A DNA stretch of 64,000 nt from Ignavibacterium sp. Lineage in GTDB: Bacteria; Bacteroidota; Ignavibacteria; Ignavibacteriales; Ignavibacteriaceae. Positions within the stretch are counted from its first letter, which is position 1; each line of letters starts with the position of its first letter. Positions 46,662-54,439 of this stretch are shown piece after piece. The stretch covers positions 186,001-250,000 of the forward strand of contig JAGXRK010000053.1 of NCBI GenBank assembly GCA_018335755.1. The letters are read 5' to 3'. Both the position numbers and the translations under genes were made by a program. Below the pieces are notes generated by a model that saw only the letters and a program-made list of their open reading frames with translations, did no database searches and was not told where the DNA came from.

Positions 46662-47480
46662 ATGTCAATAAAATCCCTGGAATTATTTTCCCTTAATAAT
46701 AAAGTCGCAATTGTTACAGGTGCCCTCGGATTGATAGGTAAGCATCATTGCTTTGCTTTAGCCGAAGCCGGTGCTAATGTTGTTGTGGCTGATATTGATG
46801 AAGAAAAATGTATTCAGTTTGCGACAGAATTGTCGACTGACTCGATAGGAGTAGGTGTTGATATAACAAATCCAGACTCAATAACAAGATTGAAAGAAAT
46901 TACACACGATAAATTTGATGCAATTGATATTCTGGTTAATAATGCTGCTATAAATGATATATTCGAAAACCCTCAGGCGGCTGCAGATTTATCAATGTTT
47001 GAAAACTATCCCCTTGAAATGTGGCAGAAATCTCTGGATGTAAATGTAACAGGCACTTTCCTCTGCTCGCAGATCATTGGAACAGAGATGGCAAAGAAAG
47101 GTAAAGGAAGCATTATCAACATTGCTTCAACTTATGGTATGGTTGGACCGGAGCAATCAATCTACAAAAAGCCGGATGGAACACAGAGCTTTTACAAATC
47201 ACCTGCATATCCCGCCACCAAGGGAGCAATAATCAATTTTACCAGATTTCTTGCAGCTTACTGGGGCAATAAAGGAGTTAGGGTTAACACTTTAAGTCCC
47301 GGTGGTGTTGAAAACAACCAGGAAGAGTATTTTGTAAATAATTATTCCAAAAAAACAATGTTAGGTAAAATGGCACAACCTGTTGATTACAAAGGAGCTA
47401 TCGTTTTTCTTGCAAGTGATGCTTCATTATATATGACCGGTGCCAATCTTGTTGTAGACGGAGGATGGACTGCATGGTAA
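46662..47480 (+). CDS. SDR family oxidoreductase (sugar cluster)
   Basis: SDR of 272 residues. The cofactor loop is VTGALGLIGKHH and the catalytic Tyr/Lys are in AYPATKGAI after INIASTYGMVG. It ends in the usual LVVDGGWTAW. It resembles PtmA-type reductases found in surface-sugar and flagellin-glycan clusters. A 99-nt gap separates it from the aminotransferase, whereas its 3' end overlaps the phosphatase gene. Confidence 0.83.
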   Translation: MSIKSLELFSLNNKVAIVTGALGLIGKHHCFALAEAGANVVVADIDEEKCIQFATELSTDSIGVGVDITNPDSITRLKEITHDKFDAIDILVNNAAINDIFENPQAAADLSMFENYPLEMWQKSLDVNVTGTFLCSQIIGTEMAKKGKGSIINIASTYGMVGPEQSIYKKPDGTQSFYKSPAYPATKGAIINFTRFLAAYWGNKGVRVNTLSPGGVENNQEEYFVNNYSKKTMLGKMAQPVDYKGAIVFLASDASLYMTGANLVVDGGWTAW

Positions 47481-48004
47481 CAGATAATAAACTTGCTGAA
47501 AAAAATAAAAATCTAAAAGAGAAGGCAGATAAAATCAAATTGGTTTTAACTGATGTTGATGGTGTTTTGACAGATAGCGGAATCTATTATTCACCGGATG
47601 GTGAAATTATAAAAAGATTTTCTATCCGTGATGGAATGGGTGTAGAAAGATTAAGAAAGCATGCCGATATTGAAACAGGAATTATTACCGGTGAGAATTC
47701 CGGAACTGTAAAAGCACGTGCACAGAAATTAAAAATAACCCAGGTTTATCTCGGAGTTACTGATAAAAAATCTCTGTTTGAAGAGATATTAAAAAAGAAT
47801 CAGCTTCAGGCCGAAAATATTGCTTTTATCGGGGATGATGTAAATGATCTTGAAATTATGAAGTTAGTTGGGCTCACCGCCTGTCCATCAGATGGAATGA
47901 TATTCATCAAAGATATAAGCGATTACGTATGTGAAAATAAAGGTGGTCACGGTGCATTCAGAGAATTTGCAGAGTTGATCTTAGCATTGAGAGAAAATAA
48001 TTAA
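47474..48004 (+). CDS. KdsC-like HAD phosphatase
   Basis: HAD phosphatase of 176 residues from the ATG at 47474 (another ATG lies 9 nt upstream; both overlap the SDR gene). Motif I is LTDVDGVLTDSGIYYS, motif II IITGENSG, and motif IV GDDVNDLEIM. It is of the C0 type like KdsC, which removes the phosphate from Kdo-8-phosphate or 9-phospho-nonulosonates. Together with the NeuB enzyme encoded next, this suggests a phosphorylated product that must be dephosphorylated. Confidence 0.88.
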   Translation: MVTDNKLAEKNKNLKEKADKIKLVLTDVDGVLTDSGIYYSPDGEIIKRFSIRDGMGVERLRKHADIETGIITGENSGTVKARAQKLKITQVYLGVTDKKSLFEEILKKNQLQAENIAFIGDDVNDLEIMKLVGLTACPSDGMIFIKDISDYVCENKGGHGAFREFAELILALRENN

Positions 48005-48022
48005 TAACCATTCAGTGACAAA

Positions 48023-48916
48023 ATGAATAAAAGAGAAGTAAATGTCGGTGGCATAACTATTGGAGATGATCATCCCTGTTTTGTAATTGGTGAAATAGGC
48101 ATAAACCATAATGGTTCTGTTGAGATTGCAAAAAAAATAATTGAAGGAGCAAAATCAGCGGGATGTGATGCAGTAAAATTTCAGAAACGTACACCGGAGA
48201 TTTGCACTCCTAAAGATCAATGGTACATTGAAAGAGATACTCCCTGGGGCAGAATGACTTATATTGACTACCGTTACAAAGTTGAATTCGGACAAGATCA
48301 ATACTCTGAAATTGATAAGTATTGTAAAGAAATTGGAATCATCTGGTTCGCATCCTGCTGGGATGAAGAAGCATTGGATTTCATTGAGCAGTTCAATCCG
48401 CCCCTTTATAAAACTGCTTCGGCCTCACTTACTGATCATGACTTATTGAGAAAACATAAAAGTGTGAATAAGCCTTTAATAATTTCAACTGGAATGTCGA
48501 CTATCAAAGAAATTGAAGATGCAATTGATGTGTTCGGTCTGGAAGATCTCCTCATCGCACATTCAACCTCATCCTATCCTGCCAAAAATGAAGAACTGAA
48601 TTTAAGAATGATTAGCACCTTGAAAGTAAAATATCCATTTGTCCCGATTGGATATTCCGGTCATGAAGTCGGTTTAGCCCCTACCTGGGCGGCTGTTTCT
48701 CTGGGTGCCTGTTTTGTGGAAAGACATATTACGCTTGATCGTGCCATGTGGGGAACAGACCAGGCAGCATCTGTTGAGATCGGCGGTTTTCAGAGATTGA
48801 TTTCTAACATACGGGATATCGAAGTATCACTCGGCGATGGTATTAAAAAGGTTTATGACAGTGAGGTTCCTGTTATGAAAAAGCTTAGAAGAGTTAAAAC
48901 TGAACGATTTGATTAA
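48023..48916 (+). CDS. NeuB-family nonulosonate synthase without SAF domain
   Basis: PEP-dependent sugar-acid synthase of 297 residues. TIM-barrel motifs are all present: VIGEIGINHNGS, AVKFQKR, LYKTASASL, ISTGMST, AHSTSSYP, IGYSGHEVGL and ERHITLDRAMWGTDQAAS. It stops at MKKLRRVKTERFD, where NeuB/SpsE proteins normally continue into a C-terminal SAF (antifreeze-like) domain of about 60 residues, so this is a SAF-less form. The reaction is probably condensation of PEP with an aldose or aldose phosphate; the substrate is unknown. Confidence 0.85.
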   Translation: MNKREVNVGGITIGDDHPCFVIGEIGINHNGSVEIAKKIIEGAKSAGCDAVKFQKRTPEICTPKDQWYIERDTPWGRMTYIDYRYKVEFGQDQYSEIDKYCKEIGIIWFASCWDEEALDFIEQFNPPLYKTASASLTDHDLLRKHKSVNKPLIISTGMSTIKEIEDAIDVFGLEDLLIAHSTSSYPAKNEELNLRMISTLKVKYPFVPIGYSGHEVGLAPTWAAVSLGACFVERHITLDRAMWGTDQAASVEIGGFQRLISNIRDIEVSLGDGIKKVYDSEVPVMKKLRRVKTERFD

Positions 48917-48957
48917 AATTTTGATTGAATGATTCGTTTAATGGATGATTGTTAAAT

Positions 48958-49800
48958 ATGAATGCACAAAAATATTCTAATTCAGTTTTTGATATTATAC
49001 AAAACTATTTATTAAGTCTGTCTTTTGCAGAAGTAATTTCGTTTATAATAATTATCTCTGCTGCAATAATTTTTATCATACTTGAAAGAATATTTCCTTA
49101 TACCAAAGGTCAAAAAGTATTTCGGGAGGGTTTCTTTGATGATCTTGCCTTATATACAATAGCTCAGAGCTATATCCTGAGTATAATCATCTTTGGATAT
49201 GTTATTTATTACATTGATAATACTACCGGAATATCACGTCTGCAGTTGTTGGCGAATGTACCTATATGGATCCAAATAATTTTCTTTTTAATTACACATG
49301 ACATCTACATTTACTGGATGCACCGCTGGCAGCACAATAATAAATGGCTGTGGCGCATTCACGAAGCTCATCACTCACCCAAAAAAGTTGACTGGCTTTC
49401 AGGTTCACGATCTCACGCTCTTGAAATTTTAATAAATCAAACTATTGAGTTTTTACCGATCGTATTACTCGGTGCATCGGTTGAAGTTATAGCTTACAAG
49501 GGAGTCATCAGTGCAGTTTGGGGAATGTACATTCATTCCAATCTTGATGTAAAAACAGGAAAGCTGCAAAAGATAATTAACGGACCTGAAATGCACAGGT
49601 GGCATCATTCAACAGGTAAAGGCAGAAACAGGAACTTTGCTACAAAGCTTGCAATATGGGATTGGATTTGGGGAACAGCTTACCTGCCTGAAACAAAACC
49701 GGATGAATACGGATTGAAGACTTACTTCCCTGCGAATTATTTTTCTCAAACATTCTTTGCTTTCAGGGGTTTTAAAAAAATGAAAAGAGACCAGAGTTAA
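48958..49800 (+). CDS. sterol desaturase/fatty acid hydroxylase superfamily membrane protein
   Basis: Integral membrane di-iron oxygenase-type protein of 280 residues from the ATG at 48958 (an upstream TTG is less likely). Four to five hydrophobic helices are present, and the histidine boxes are HDIYIYWMHRWQH, HEAHH and HRWHHS. Members hydroxylate or desaturate lipids using O2. It is the last gene of the sugar cluster; a lipid-modifying enzyme at this point may act on a lipid carrier or lipid A (inference). Confidence 0.87.
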   Translation: MNAQKYSNSVFDIIQNYLLSLSFAEVISFIIIISAAIIFIILERIFPYTKGQKVFREGFFDDLALYTIAQSYILSIIIFGYVIYYIDNTTGISRLQLLANVPIWIQIIFFLITHDIYIYWMHRWQHNNKWLWRIHEAHHSPKKVDWLSGSRSHALEILINQTIEFLPIVLLGASVEVIAYKGVISAVWGMYIHSNLDVKTGKLQKIINGPEMHRWHHSTGKGRNRNFATKLAIWDWIWGTAYLPETKPDEYGLKTYFPANYFSQTFFAFRGFKKMKRDQS

Positions 49801-49874
49801 GTATTTACTCTGAACTTATAATGTCTATACTTCTTTAAGTTTAACAAATCCTTGCTTAAGTTTGTAAAAACAAA

Positions 49875-49934
49875 ATCTGACAATAGTTAGACTTATACTA
49901 TAATATTAGGTTTATAGGTCTCATTTTGTCAGAT
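49875..49934. repeat. 60-nt bipartite imperfect inverted repeat
   Basis: Outer arms ATCTGACAA (49875-49883) and TTGTCAGAT (49926-49934) are a perfect 9-bp pair. After near-equal internal loops (5 and 4 nt), inner arms AGACTTATA (49889-49897) and TATAGGTCT (49913-49921) pair over 9 bp with one G-U. The loop is 15 nt. It sits 53 nt upstream of the nucleotidyltransferase gene, at the edge of the accessory island. Confidence 0.75.
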
Positions 49935-49986
49935 ATATATACTAGTTACCGACAAGACTAAAATCAACGACAAAGAATAAATCACT

Positions 49987-50592
49987 ATGACATTAGACAA
50001 TTTCAGAGAGATTATAATTGAATCGGACGACTCCGAAAAACAGCTTATATTTATTCAGAAATTTTTATTTCACGGAATACCTGCTGTTTTTAAGGACAGA
50101 GAAGATGATTACTTTGAATTCAGAAACCGTATTGCAAATAAATTTGGAGTTGGCTTTCACGAAGTTTTTATCGTTGGGTCTGCAAAACTCGGATTTAGTT
50201 ATTACAAAGGCACACAATTCGATTATGACTCGGACATTGATGTTGTAATAGTTAATGAAAAACTATTTGAAGAGTTTTACTTTAAAATCACAGAATATCA
50301 ATATCAGCTTGACAGACAATACAAAACAGTTGACTTAAAAGAATTAAAAGTCTATAGTGAATTTTTAAGATATTTGGTAAAAGGCTGGATGAGACCAGAT
50401 AAATTACCGACTTCGTTTCAGGTTAACTTACTTAAATCAGAGTGGTTTGACTTTTTTGAATCAATTTCATACGGACGTACAGAAGTTGGAAATTACAAAG
50501 TGGCAGCCGGACTTTTCAAGAACTACGAATACTTGGAAAAGTATTATACAAGAAGCATAGAAGACGTATATAACTCATTAACAAAAAATTGA
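49987..50592 (+). CDS. nucleotidyltransferase-fold protein paired with DUF262
   Basis: Protein of 201 residues. The segment FIVGSAKLGFS (Gly64-Ser65) followed by FDYDSDIDVVIV (Asp83-x-Asp85) is the active-site pattern of the polymerase-beta/MNT nucleotidyltransferase superfamily. The rest is mostly helical with no further motif I know. The DUF262 gene starts 1 nt after its stop, so the two are a unit. It could modify a protein or tRNA (AMPylation-like), as antitoxin or as effector. It lacks the look of a CD-NTase, and no CBASS effector is nearby. Confidence 0.72.
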   Translation: MTLDNFREIIIESDDSEKQLIFIQKFLFHGIPAVFKDREDDYFEFRNRIANKFGVGFHEVFIVGSAKLGFSYYKGTQFDYDSDIDVVIVNEKLFEEFYFKITEYQYQLDRQYKTVDLKELKVYSEFLRYLVKGWMRPDKLPTSFQVNLLKSEWFDFFESISYGRTEVGNYKVAAGLFKNYEYLEKYYTRSIEDVYNSLTKN

Positions 50593-50593
50593 T

Positions 50594-51595
50594 ATGGCAA
50601 GACAAATACCATCAAGCCCAAGTAATAAAAAGATAAGTGAACTCTATAAACGGATTAAAGAGAACACACTTATTTTACAACCTGACTTTCAAAGAAAATT
50701 TGTTTGGACACCCGGACACAAAGAAGCATTCATTGATACTATTCTAAAAGGACTTCCCTTTCCCGAAATTTACACAGCTCAATCCGGCATCGACATTGAA
50801 AAAATCGAAACTCAAGAAGTTGTAGTTGATGGTCAACAAAGGTTAAGCACCTTAGTTCAATATATTGAAGAACCTGGAGAGTCAAAGATATTCGGAAAAC
50901 TTGTTCCTAAATTCAAAGATTTGGGGCCAGATAGCCAAAAAGAATTTCTTAATTACAATGTTGTAATTCGTGACCTTGAGGACATATCACCTGATTTAAT
51001 TCGTGAAATATTCAAGAGAATAAATCAAACTAAATTCAACCTTGAACAAGTTGAAATTCAAAATGCAGTTTATGACGGTGAATTCATTACAACTGCGAAA
51101 CAGATATTAAATTCTGTTGAAAGTGAACATATTCCAATTTTCAGTGAATCAGAAATGTCAAGAATGTCTGACTTGCATTTCATTCTTTCTGTAATGTCCA
51201 CTCTTGAGTTAGGAGGATATTTCACAAGGGATGCTGAAATAGAAAAAATGGTAGCAATGTTCAATGACAATTTTCCAAACAAAGAATTTGTACAAAATAA
51301 AATAGTTACTGTTTTGAAAGGCATTAAATCAATGAAGCTTGAACCTGATTCAATTTGGTATAGAAAATCAAATTTTTTCACACTCGTAATAGAGCTTTGT
51401 AAACTTGAAGAAATAAATTATGATTTCATTAAACCAAGACTGTTAGACCTTGAAAAAAATGTATTAGCGAATAAATATACTCCTCGTGACGACAACGAGT
51501 TTGCTACATACTATGGCTATATGTATACAGGAACAAACAGCAGACAGGCAAGAGTTGTAAGGTCAGAAATATTTACTAAAAACGTATTACAATGA
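50594..51595 (+). CDS. DUF262 domain protein (ParB/GmrSD-like, no HNH tail)
   Basis: Protein of 333 residues. DUF262 motifs are clear: LQPDFQRKFVW (29-38 region), VVDGQQRLST (about 77-86) and FKRINQTKFNLEQVEIQNA. DUF262 is the ParB-like nucleotide-using half of GmrSD, SspE and BrxU. The DUF1524 HNH nuclease half of those enzymes is absent here; the C-terminal 150 residues are helical. It is therefore more likely a regulator or NTPase that needs the neighbouring nucleotidyltransferase. Its stop overlaps the ATG of a 52-codon frame inside the next element. Confidence 0.85.
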   Translation: MARQIPSSPSNKKISELYKRIKENTLILQPDFQRKFVWTPGHKEAFIDTILKGLPFPEIYTAQSGIDIEKIETQEVVVDGQQRLSTLVQYIEEPGESKIFGKLVPKFKDLGPDSQKEFLNYNVVIRDLEDISPDLIREIFKRINQTKFNLEQVEIQNAVYDGEFITTAKQILNSVESEHIPIFSESEMSRMSDLHFILSVMSTLELGGYFTRDAEIEKMVAMFNDNFPNKEFVQNKIVTVLKGIKSMKLEPDSIWYRKSNFFTLVIELCKLEEINYDFIKPRLLDLEKNVLANKYTPRDDNEFATYYGYMYTGTNSRQARVVRSEIFTKNVLQ

Positions 51596-51750
51596 CAAGA
51601 AGCCCAGCCGGTAACACCACCTACAAGAATTTGGCGGTTCAGTTGTTAGATGAAGCTTTGTGCTCCGGAGCCCGCCCGAACGCGAAGCCCGTAATCGTTA
51701 TGTGCACTTATAAAAAGACACCGAAACTGAAAGAACACCAAGAAAAATAA
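51592..51750 (+). other. GC-rich attC-like element (also a 52-codon open frame)
   Basis: A block of markedly higher GC than its surroundings separates the DUF262 pair from the restriction genes. It contains GTAAC near its left end (51611-51615), a perfect palindrome GCTCCGGAGC (51662-51671) and GTTATGT (51697-51703) near its right end. The GTTATGT fits loosely the GTTRRRY core of integron attC sites, and such sequences follow cassette genes. It also reads as an open frame starting in the stop of the DUF262 gene (ATGA), with PNAKPVIVMC near its end. A coding role is doubtful; the attC comparison is inference. Confidence 0.4.
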
Positions 51751-51790
51751 GTAAGTTTGAACCTTGAAAATAAATAAACAGATAGAAATA

Positions 51791-52672
51791 ATGACACTTT
51801 GGAATAACGATACTGAAATACAATTTTTTACGGAAGCATTAAAGAATTTTGCTTCACCTGAACAACTATTTTACAATTTACAAGATGGGTATTTCGCATA
51901 TATTCCAAAAGGAGCAGACGCAGAAGGACAAACTTTACAAAGTAGAAACTCACTAATCGGACAATTTACCGAAAAGTGGAGCAAAACCTTTTTTGAACCA
52001 ATTGCAAAAGAATTAGGACTTTATGCTGTAAACAGTGTTGTTTGTGATGAACTTGGACTTTCAAGACAATCAAGTGCAGACCTTGCATTTTGCGCTACAA
52101 ACACTTCCGTTCAAAAACCTGAAAACATAAAACTTCTGTTTGAGATTAAAATGAGTATTGTGTCAAACTATAAATACACTCACCCGGGCAAAGTTGAATA
52201 CATTGGCGACTATAAACAACATAAAGGAAACCCCGCATTACTTCGTTCTGACTCTATGCTAAAAGCTATAGGAAAGTCAATTAACATTCGTGTTTCTGGA
52301 ATTGCTTCAACTAAAATACCCGTAGTTGTTTTAGGGAATAGCCCAATTACAGACAGTTACATTAAAAAAGTTGACTTTCTTAAAACTTCGGGAGTTATTC
52401 AAGGTTTTTGGTCGTTAAATCCAAAGCCAACAAATTCTGATTATGTAAAGAACACTCCTAAATTAGGATTTCAAACAATTTTGAACAGGGAGCAGCTTTT
52501 CAGCAACTGCAAAGAACTTGTAACCAATGATATGAATTATTTCTCTTCAATGATTGCCAATGCAAAACTTGGTGAGTTAATTAGCATTGCAAGTCAACAA
52601 CCGACTGATATTGACAAAGCAAAAATATTTTTCAATAATTCATTTAATAAAAAATATAAAATAGCAGCATAA
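51791..52672 (+). CDS. putative PD-(D/E)XK restriction endonuclease
   Basis: Protein of 293 residues from the ATG at 51791 (a TTG at 51764 is also open). The candidate catalytic core is Asp97 in SSADLAF and Glu118-x-Lys120 in LLFEIKMS, as in PD-(D/E)XK nucleases. No known restriction enzyme family is recognised. It is the first gene of a run that includes an HNH nuclease and a DNA methyltransferase, so a type II-like restriction role is likely. Its TAA shares one base with the next ATG (TAATG). Confidence 0.6.
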   Translation: MTLWNNDTEIQFFTEALKNFASPEQLFYNLQDGYFAYIPKGADAEGQTLQSRNSLIGQFTEKWSKTFFEPIAKELGLYAVNSVVCDELGLSRQSSADLAFCATNTSVQKPENIKLLFEIKMSIVSNYKYTHPGKVEYIGDYKQHKGNPALLRSDSMLKAIGKSINIRVSGIASTKIPVVVLGNSPITDSYIKKVDFLKTSGVIQGFWSLNPKPTNSDYVKNTPKLGFQTILNREQLFSNCKELVTNDMNYFSSMIANAKLGELISIASQQPTDIDKAKIFFNNSFNKKYKIAA

Positions 52673-52875
52673 TGAAAAAGTTTGAAGTTAAAATATATTA
52701 CAGCGGTTTTTGTTCTTACGAAATAGAAGCCGAGAATGAAGAAGACGCAATTCTTAAGGCAAGAAAGTTGGCTATAAACAAAAATGAAATTTTATCTAAT
52801 TTAGAAAATTGGAAAGAAGCAGATATCGCAAATGAGATTGAAAATGAGAAAATCAAAAAGCAAAATTCCTTTTGA
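52672..52875 (+). CDS. small protein, possibly DpnD/PcfM-like
   Basis: Protein of 67 residues, beginning MKKFEVKIYYSGFCSYEIEA and continuing ENEEDAILKARKLA. This beta strand, beta strand, acidic turn, helix pattern recalls DpnD/PcfM-like proteins; DpnD is encoded in the DpnI restriction locus of Streptococcus pneumoniae. The resemblance is from memory and weak. Its start is coupled to the gene before it and its 3' end overlaps the HNH gene by 44 nt, so it is likely a real member of the operon. Confidence 0.5.
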   Translation: MKKFEVKIYYSGFCSYEIEAENEEDAILKARKLAINKNEILSNLENWKEADIANEIENEKIKKQNSF

Positions 52876-53677
52876 TTATATTACTGTAAAAACAACTCAA
52901 AGCAGAATTGAGAAAGGACTGTTAGCTATTCCTGTTTCTCTTATTGATTTGTTCCCAAAATCCTCAACTAAAATTTTTTTATTGGATGGAAACGGAAAAG
53001 AAGAAGCAAAAAAATTTACACCTTACAACAGCAGCAGTCGAGAGTGCAGAATAGGCGGGCTTAAAGAATTTTATGCTATAAATAAAGTACAAGATGGAGA
53101 TGAATTAGTTATTCAACTTTTAGATGATTCAAAATACAAAATAATTCCAGAGAAAATTTTTGAAAAAGAGGTTTTGATTTTGGAAAATAAAATTCAAAAA
53201 AGTAAAGATGAAACCGAAATTAATAATCAACTTCATAAGTTATCTAAAATTACAAATAGAAATACTGATGAAGTAATTAAAAGTGAATTTGTAAGATTAG
53301 CCAACGAAGAAATCTCAAATAGGAAAGTAAAAATTGTTCCTCAAGTAAAAATAAAAGAAAATGTTCCGTTACCAATAAGAAAAATTTTATTAGAACTTTA
53401 TAAAGGAAAATGTCAAGTTTCAAATTTCACATTCTTAATGAAGAATGGAAACCCTTATTTTGAAATTCATCATATTGACCCATACAAAGGAAATCATTTA
53501 AAAAATTTACTTGTAGTTAGTCCGAATGTTCATTCTCAATTTACTTTTGCAAAACTTGAACAAAAATTTGATGAAGAAAATTGGCTGCGAAAAGTAAAAT
53601 TCAATGATAGAACATTTTCTGTTTTTCAGATGATAGATAAATTACCAAAGTTCTTTGGAAAAGAAGTTCATTATTAG
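52832..53677 (+). CDS. HNH endonuclease with B3-like N-terminal domain
   Basis: Protein of 281 residues (a second ATG lies 12 nt downstream). The C-terminal HNH motif is FEIHHIDPYKGNHLKNLLVV followed by NVHSQF (His213/His214, Asn225, His234). No paired CxxC zinc knuckles are present. The N-terminal 110 residues, with SRECRIGGLKEFYAIN and VQDGDELVIQL, resemble the B3/EcoRII-N DNA-recognition barrel, so a site-specific restriction enzyme is likely. The methyltransferase frame begins to read through its last 12 codons in another frame. Confidence 0.75.
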   Translation: MRLKMRKSKSKIPFDYITVKTTQSRIEKGLLAIPVSLIDLFPKSSTKIFLLDGNGKEEAKKFTPYNSSSRECRIGGLKEFYAINKVQDGDELVIQLLDDSKYKIIPEKIFEKEVLILENKIQKSKDETEINNQLHKLSKITNRNTDEVIKSEFVRLANEEISNRKVKIVPQVKIKENVPLPIRKILLELYKGKCQVSNFTFLMKNGNPYFEIHHIDPYKGNHLKNLLVVSPNVHSQFTFAKLEQKFDEENWLRKVKFNDRTFSVFQMIDKLPKFFGKEVHY

Positions 53678-53697
53678 TTCTTGATTCAGCCGAAAAT

Positions 53698-54432
53698 ATG
53701 AAAGAGTTACCTGACAATTCGGTTCACTTAATGATTACTTCGCCACCTTATAATGTTTCAAAAGAATATGACGAAGATTTATCATTAAAAGAGTATTTGC
53801 AACTTCTTGAAAATTCATTTAAAGAAACATACAGAGTTTTAGTTAATGGTGGTCGTGCTTGTGTCAATGTTGCCAATCTTGGAAGAAAACCATACATACC
53901 ACTCTCTGACTATATTTCAAAAATAATGTTGGACATTGGGTTCAATATGCGTGGTGAAATAATTTGGAATAAAGCAGCAAGTGCAAGCCCTTCAACAGCT
54001 TGGGGCAGTTGGCAAAGTGCTGCAAATCCTATTTTACGTGACATACACGAATATATTTTGGTGTTTTCCAAAGGTGACTATAGAAGAGAAAAAGGGGAAA
54101 AAGAAAATTCCATAACAAAAGATCAATTTATGGAATGGACAAAATCTATTTGGACAATGAACGCTGAAAGTGCAAGAAGAATAGGACATCCAGCACCGTT
54201 TCCAGAAGAATTACCACTTAGACTAATTCAGCTATATTCATTCAAAGGAGATATTATTCTTGACCCTTTTATGGGTAGTGGAACAACAGCCGTTTCAGCA
54301 ATAAAATCAGAAAGAAAATTTGTGGGTTACGACATTTCACAAGAATATATTGACCTTGCTGAGAAAAGACTTAAATCGTTTTTAGAACAAACAACGCTAA
54401 AATTTACAACAGTTGAAAGTGATAAAAAATAA
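53698..54432 (+). CDS. beta-class DNA methyltransferase (N4-cytosine or N6-adenine)
   Basis: Protein of 244 residues. Motif IV TSPPYN (14-19) precedes motif I DPFMGSGTT (189-197), the beta-class order; SPPY is common in m4C and also found in m6A enzymes. It should protect the sites cut by the neighbouring nucleases. The conserved residues before motif IV (LVLDSAENMKELPDNS) begin upstream of this ATG in the same frame, but no ATG, GTG or TTG exists back to the stop at 53638-53640. The N-terminus is therefore either short or supplied by a -1 shift from the HNH gene. Confidence 0.87.
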   Translation: MKELPDNSVHLMITSPPYNVSKEYDEDLSLKEYLQLLENSFKETYRVLVNGGRACVNVANLGRKPYIPLSDYISKIMLDIGFNMRGEIIWNKAASASPSTAWGSWQSAANPILRDIHEYILVFSKGDYRREKGEKENSITKDQFMEWTKSIWTMNAESARRIGHPAPFPEELPLRLIQLYSFKGDIILDPFMGSGTTAVSAIKSERKFVGYDISQEYIDLAEKRLKSFLEQTTLKFTTVESDKK

Positions 54433-54439
54433 TACAATT

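Noticed and set aside
49792..49812. Terminator after the fatty-acid hydroxylase gene (CAGAGT and ACTCTG arms)
   Set aside because: The stem is only 6 bp, partly inside the gene, and has no U-tract.
49875..49934. Retron ncRNA
   Set aside because: No reverse transcriptase gene lies nearby.
49987..50592. CBASS-type cyclic nucleotide synthase
   Set aside because: Only the general nucleotidyltransferase active site is visible, the protein is too short, and no CBASS effector or ancillary genes are present.
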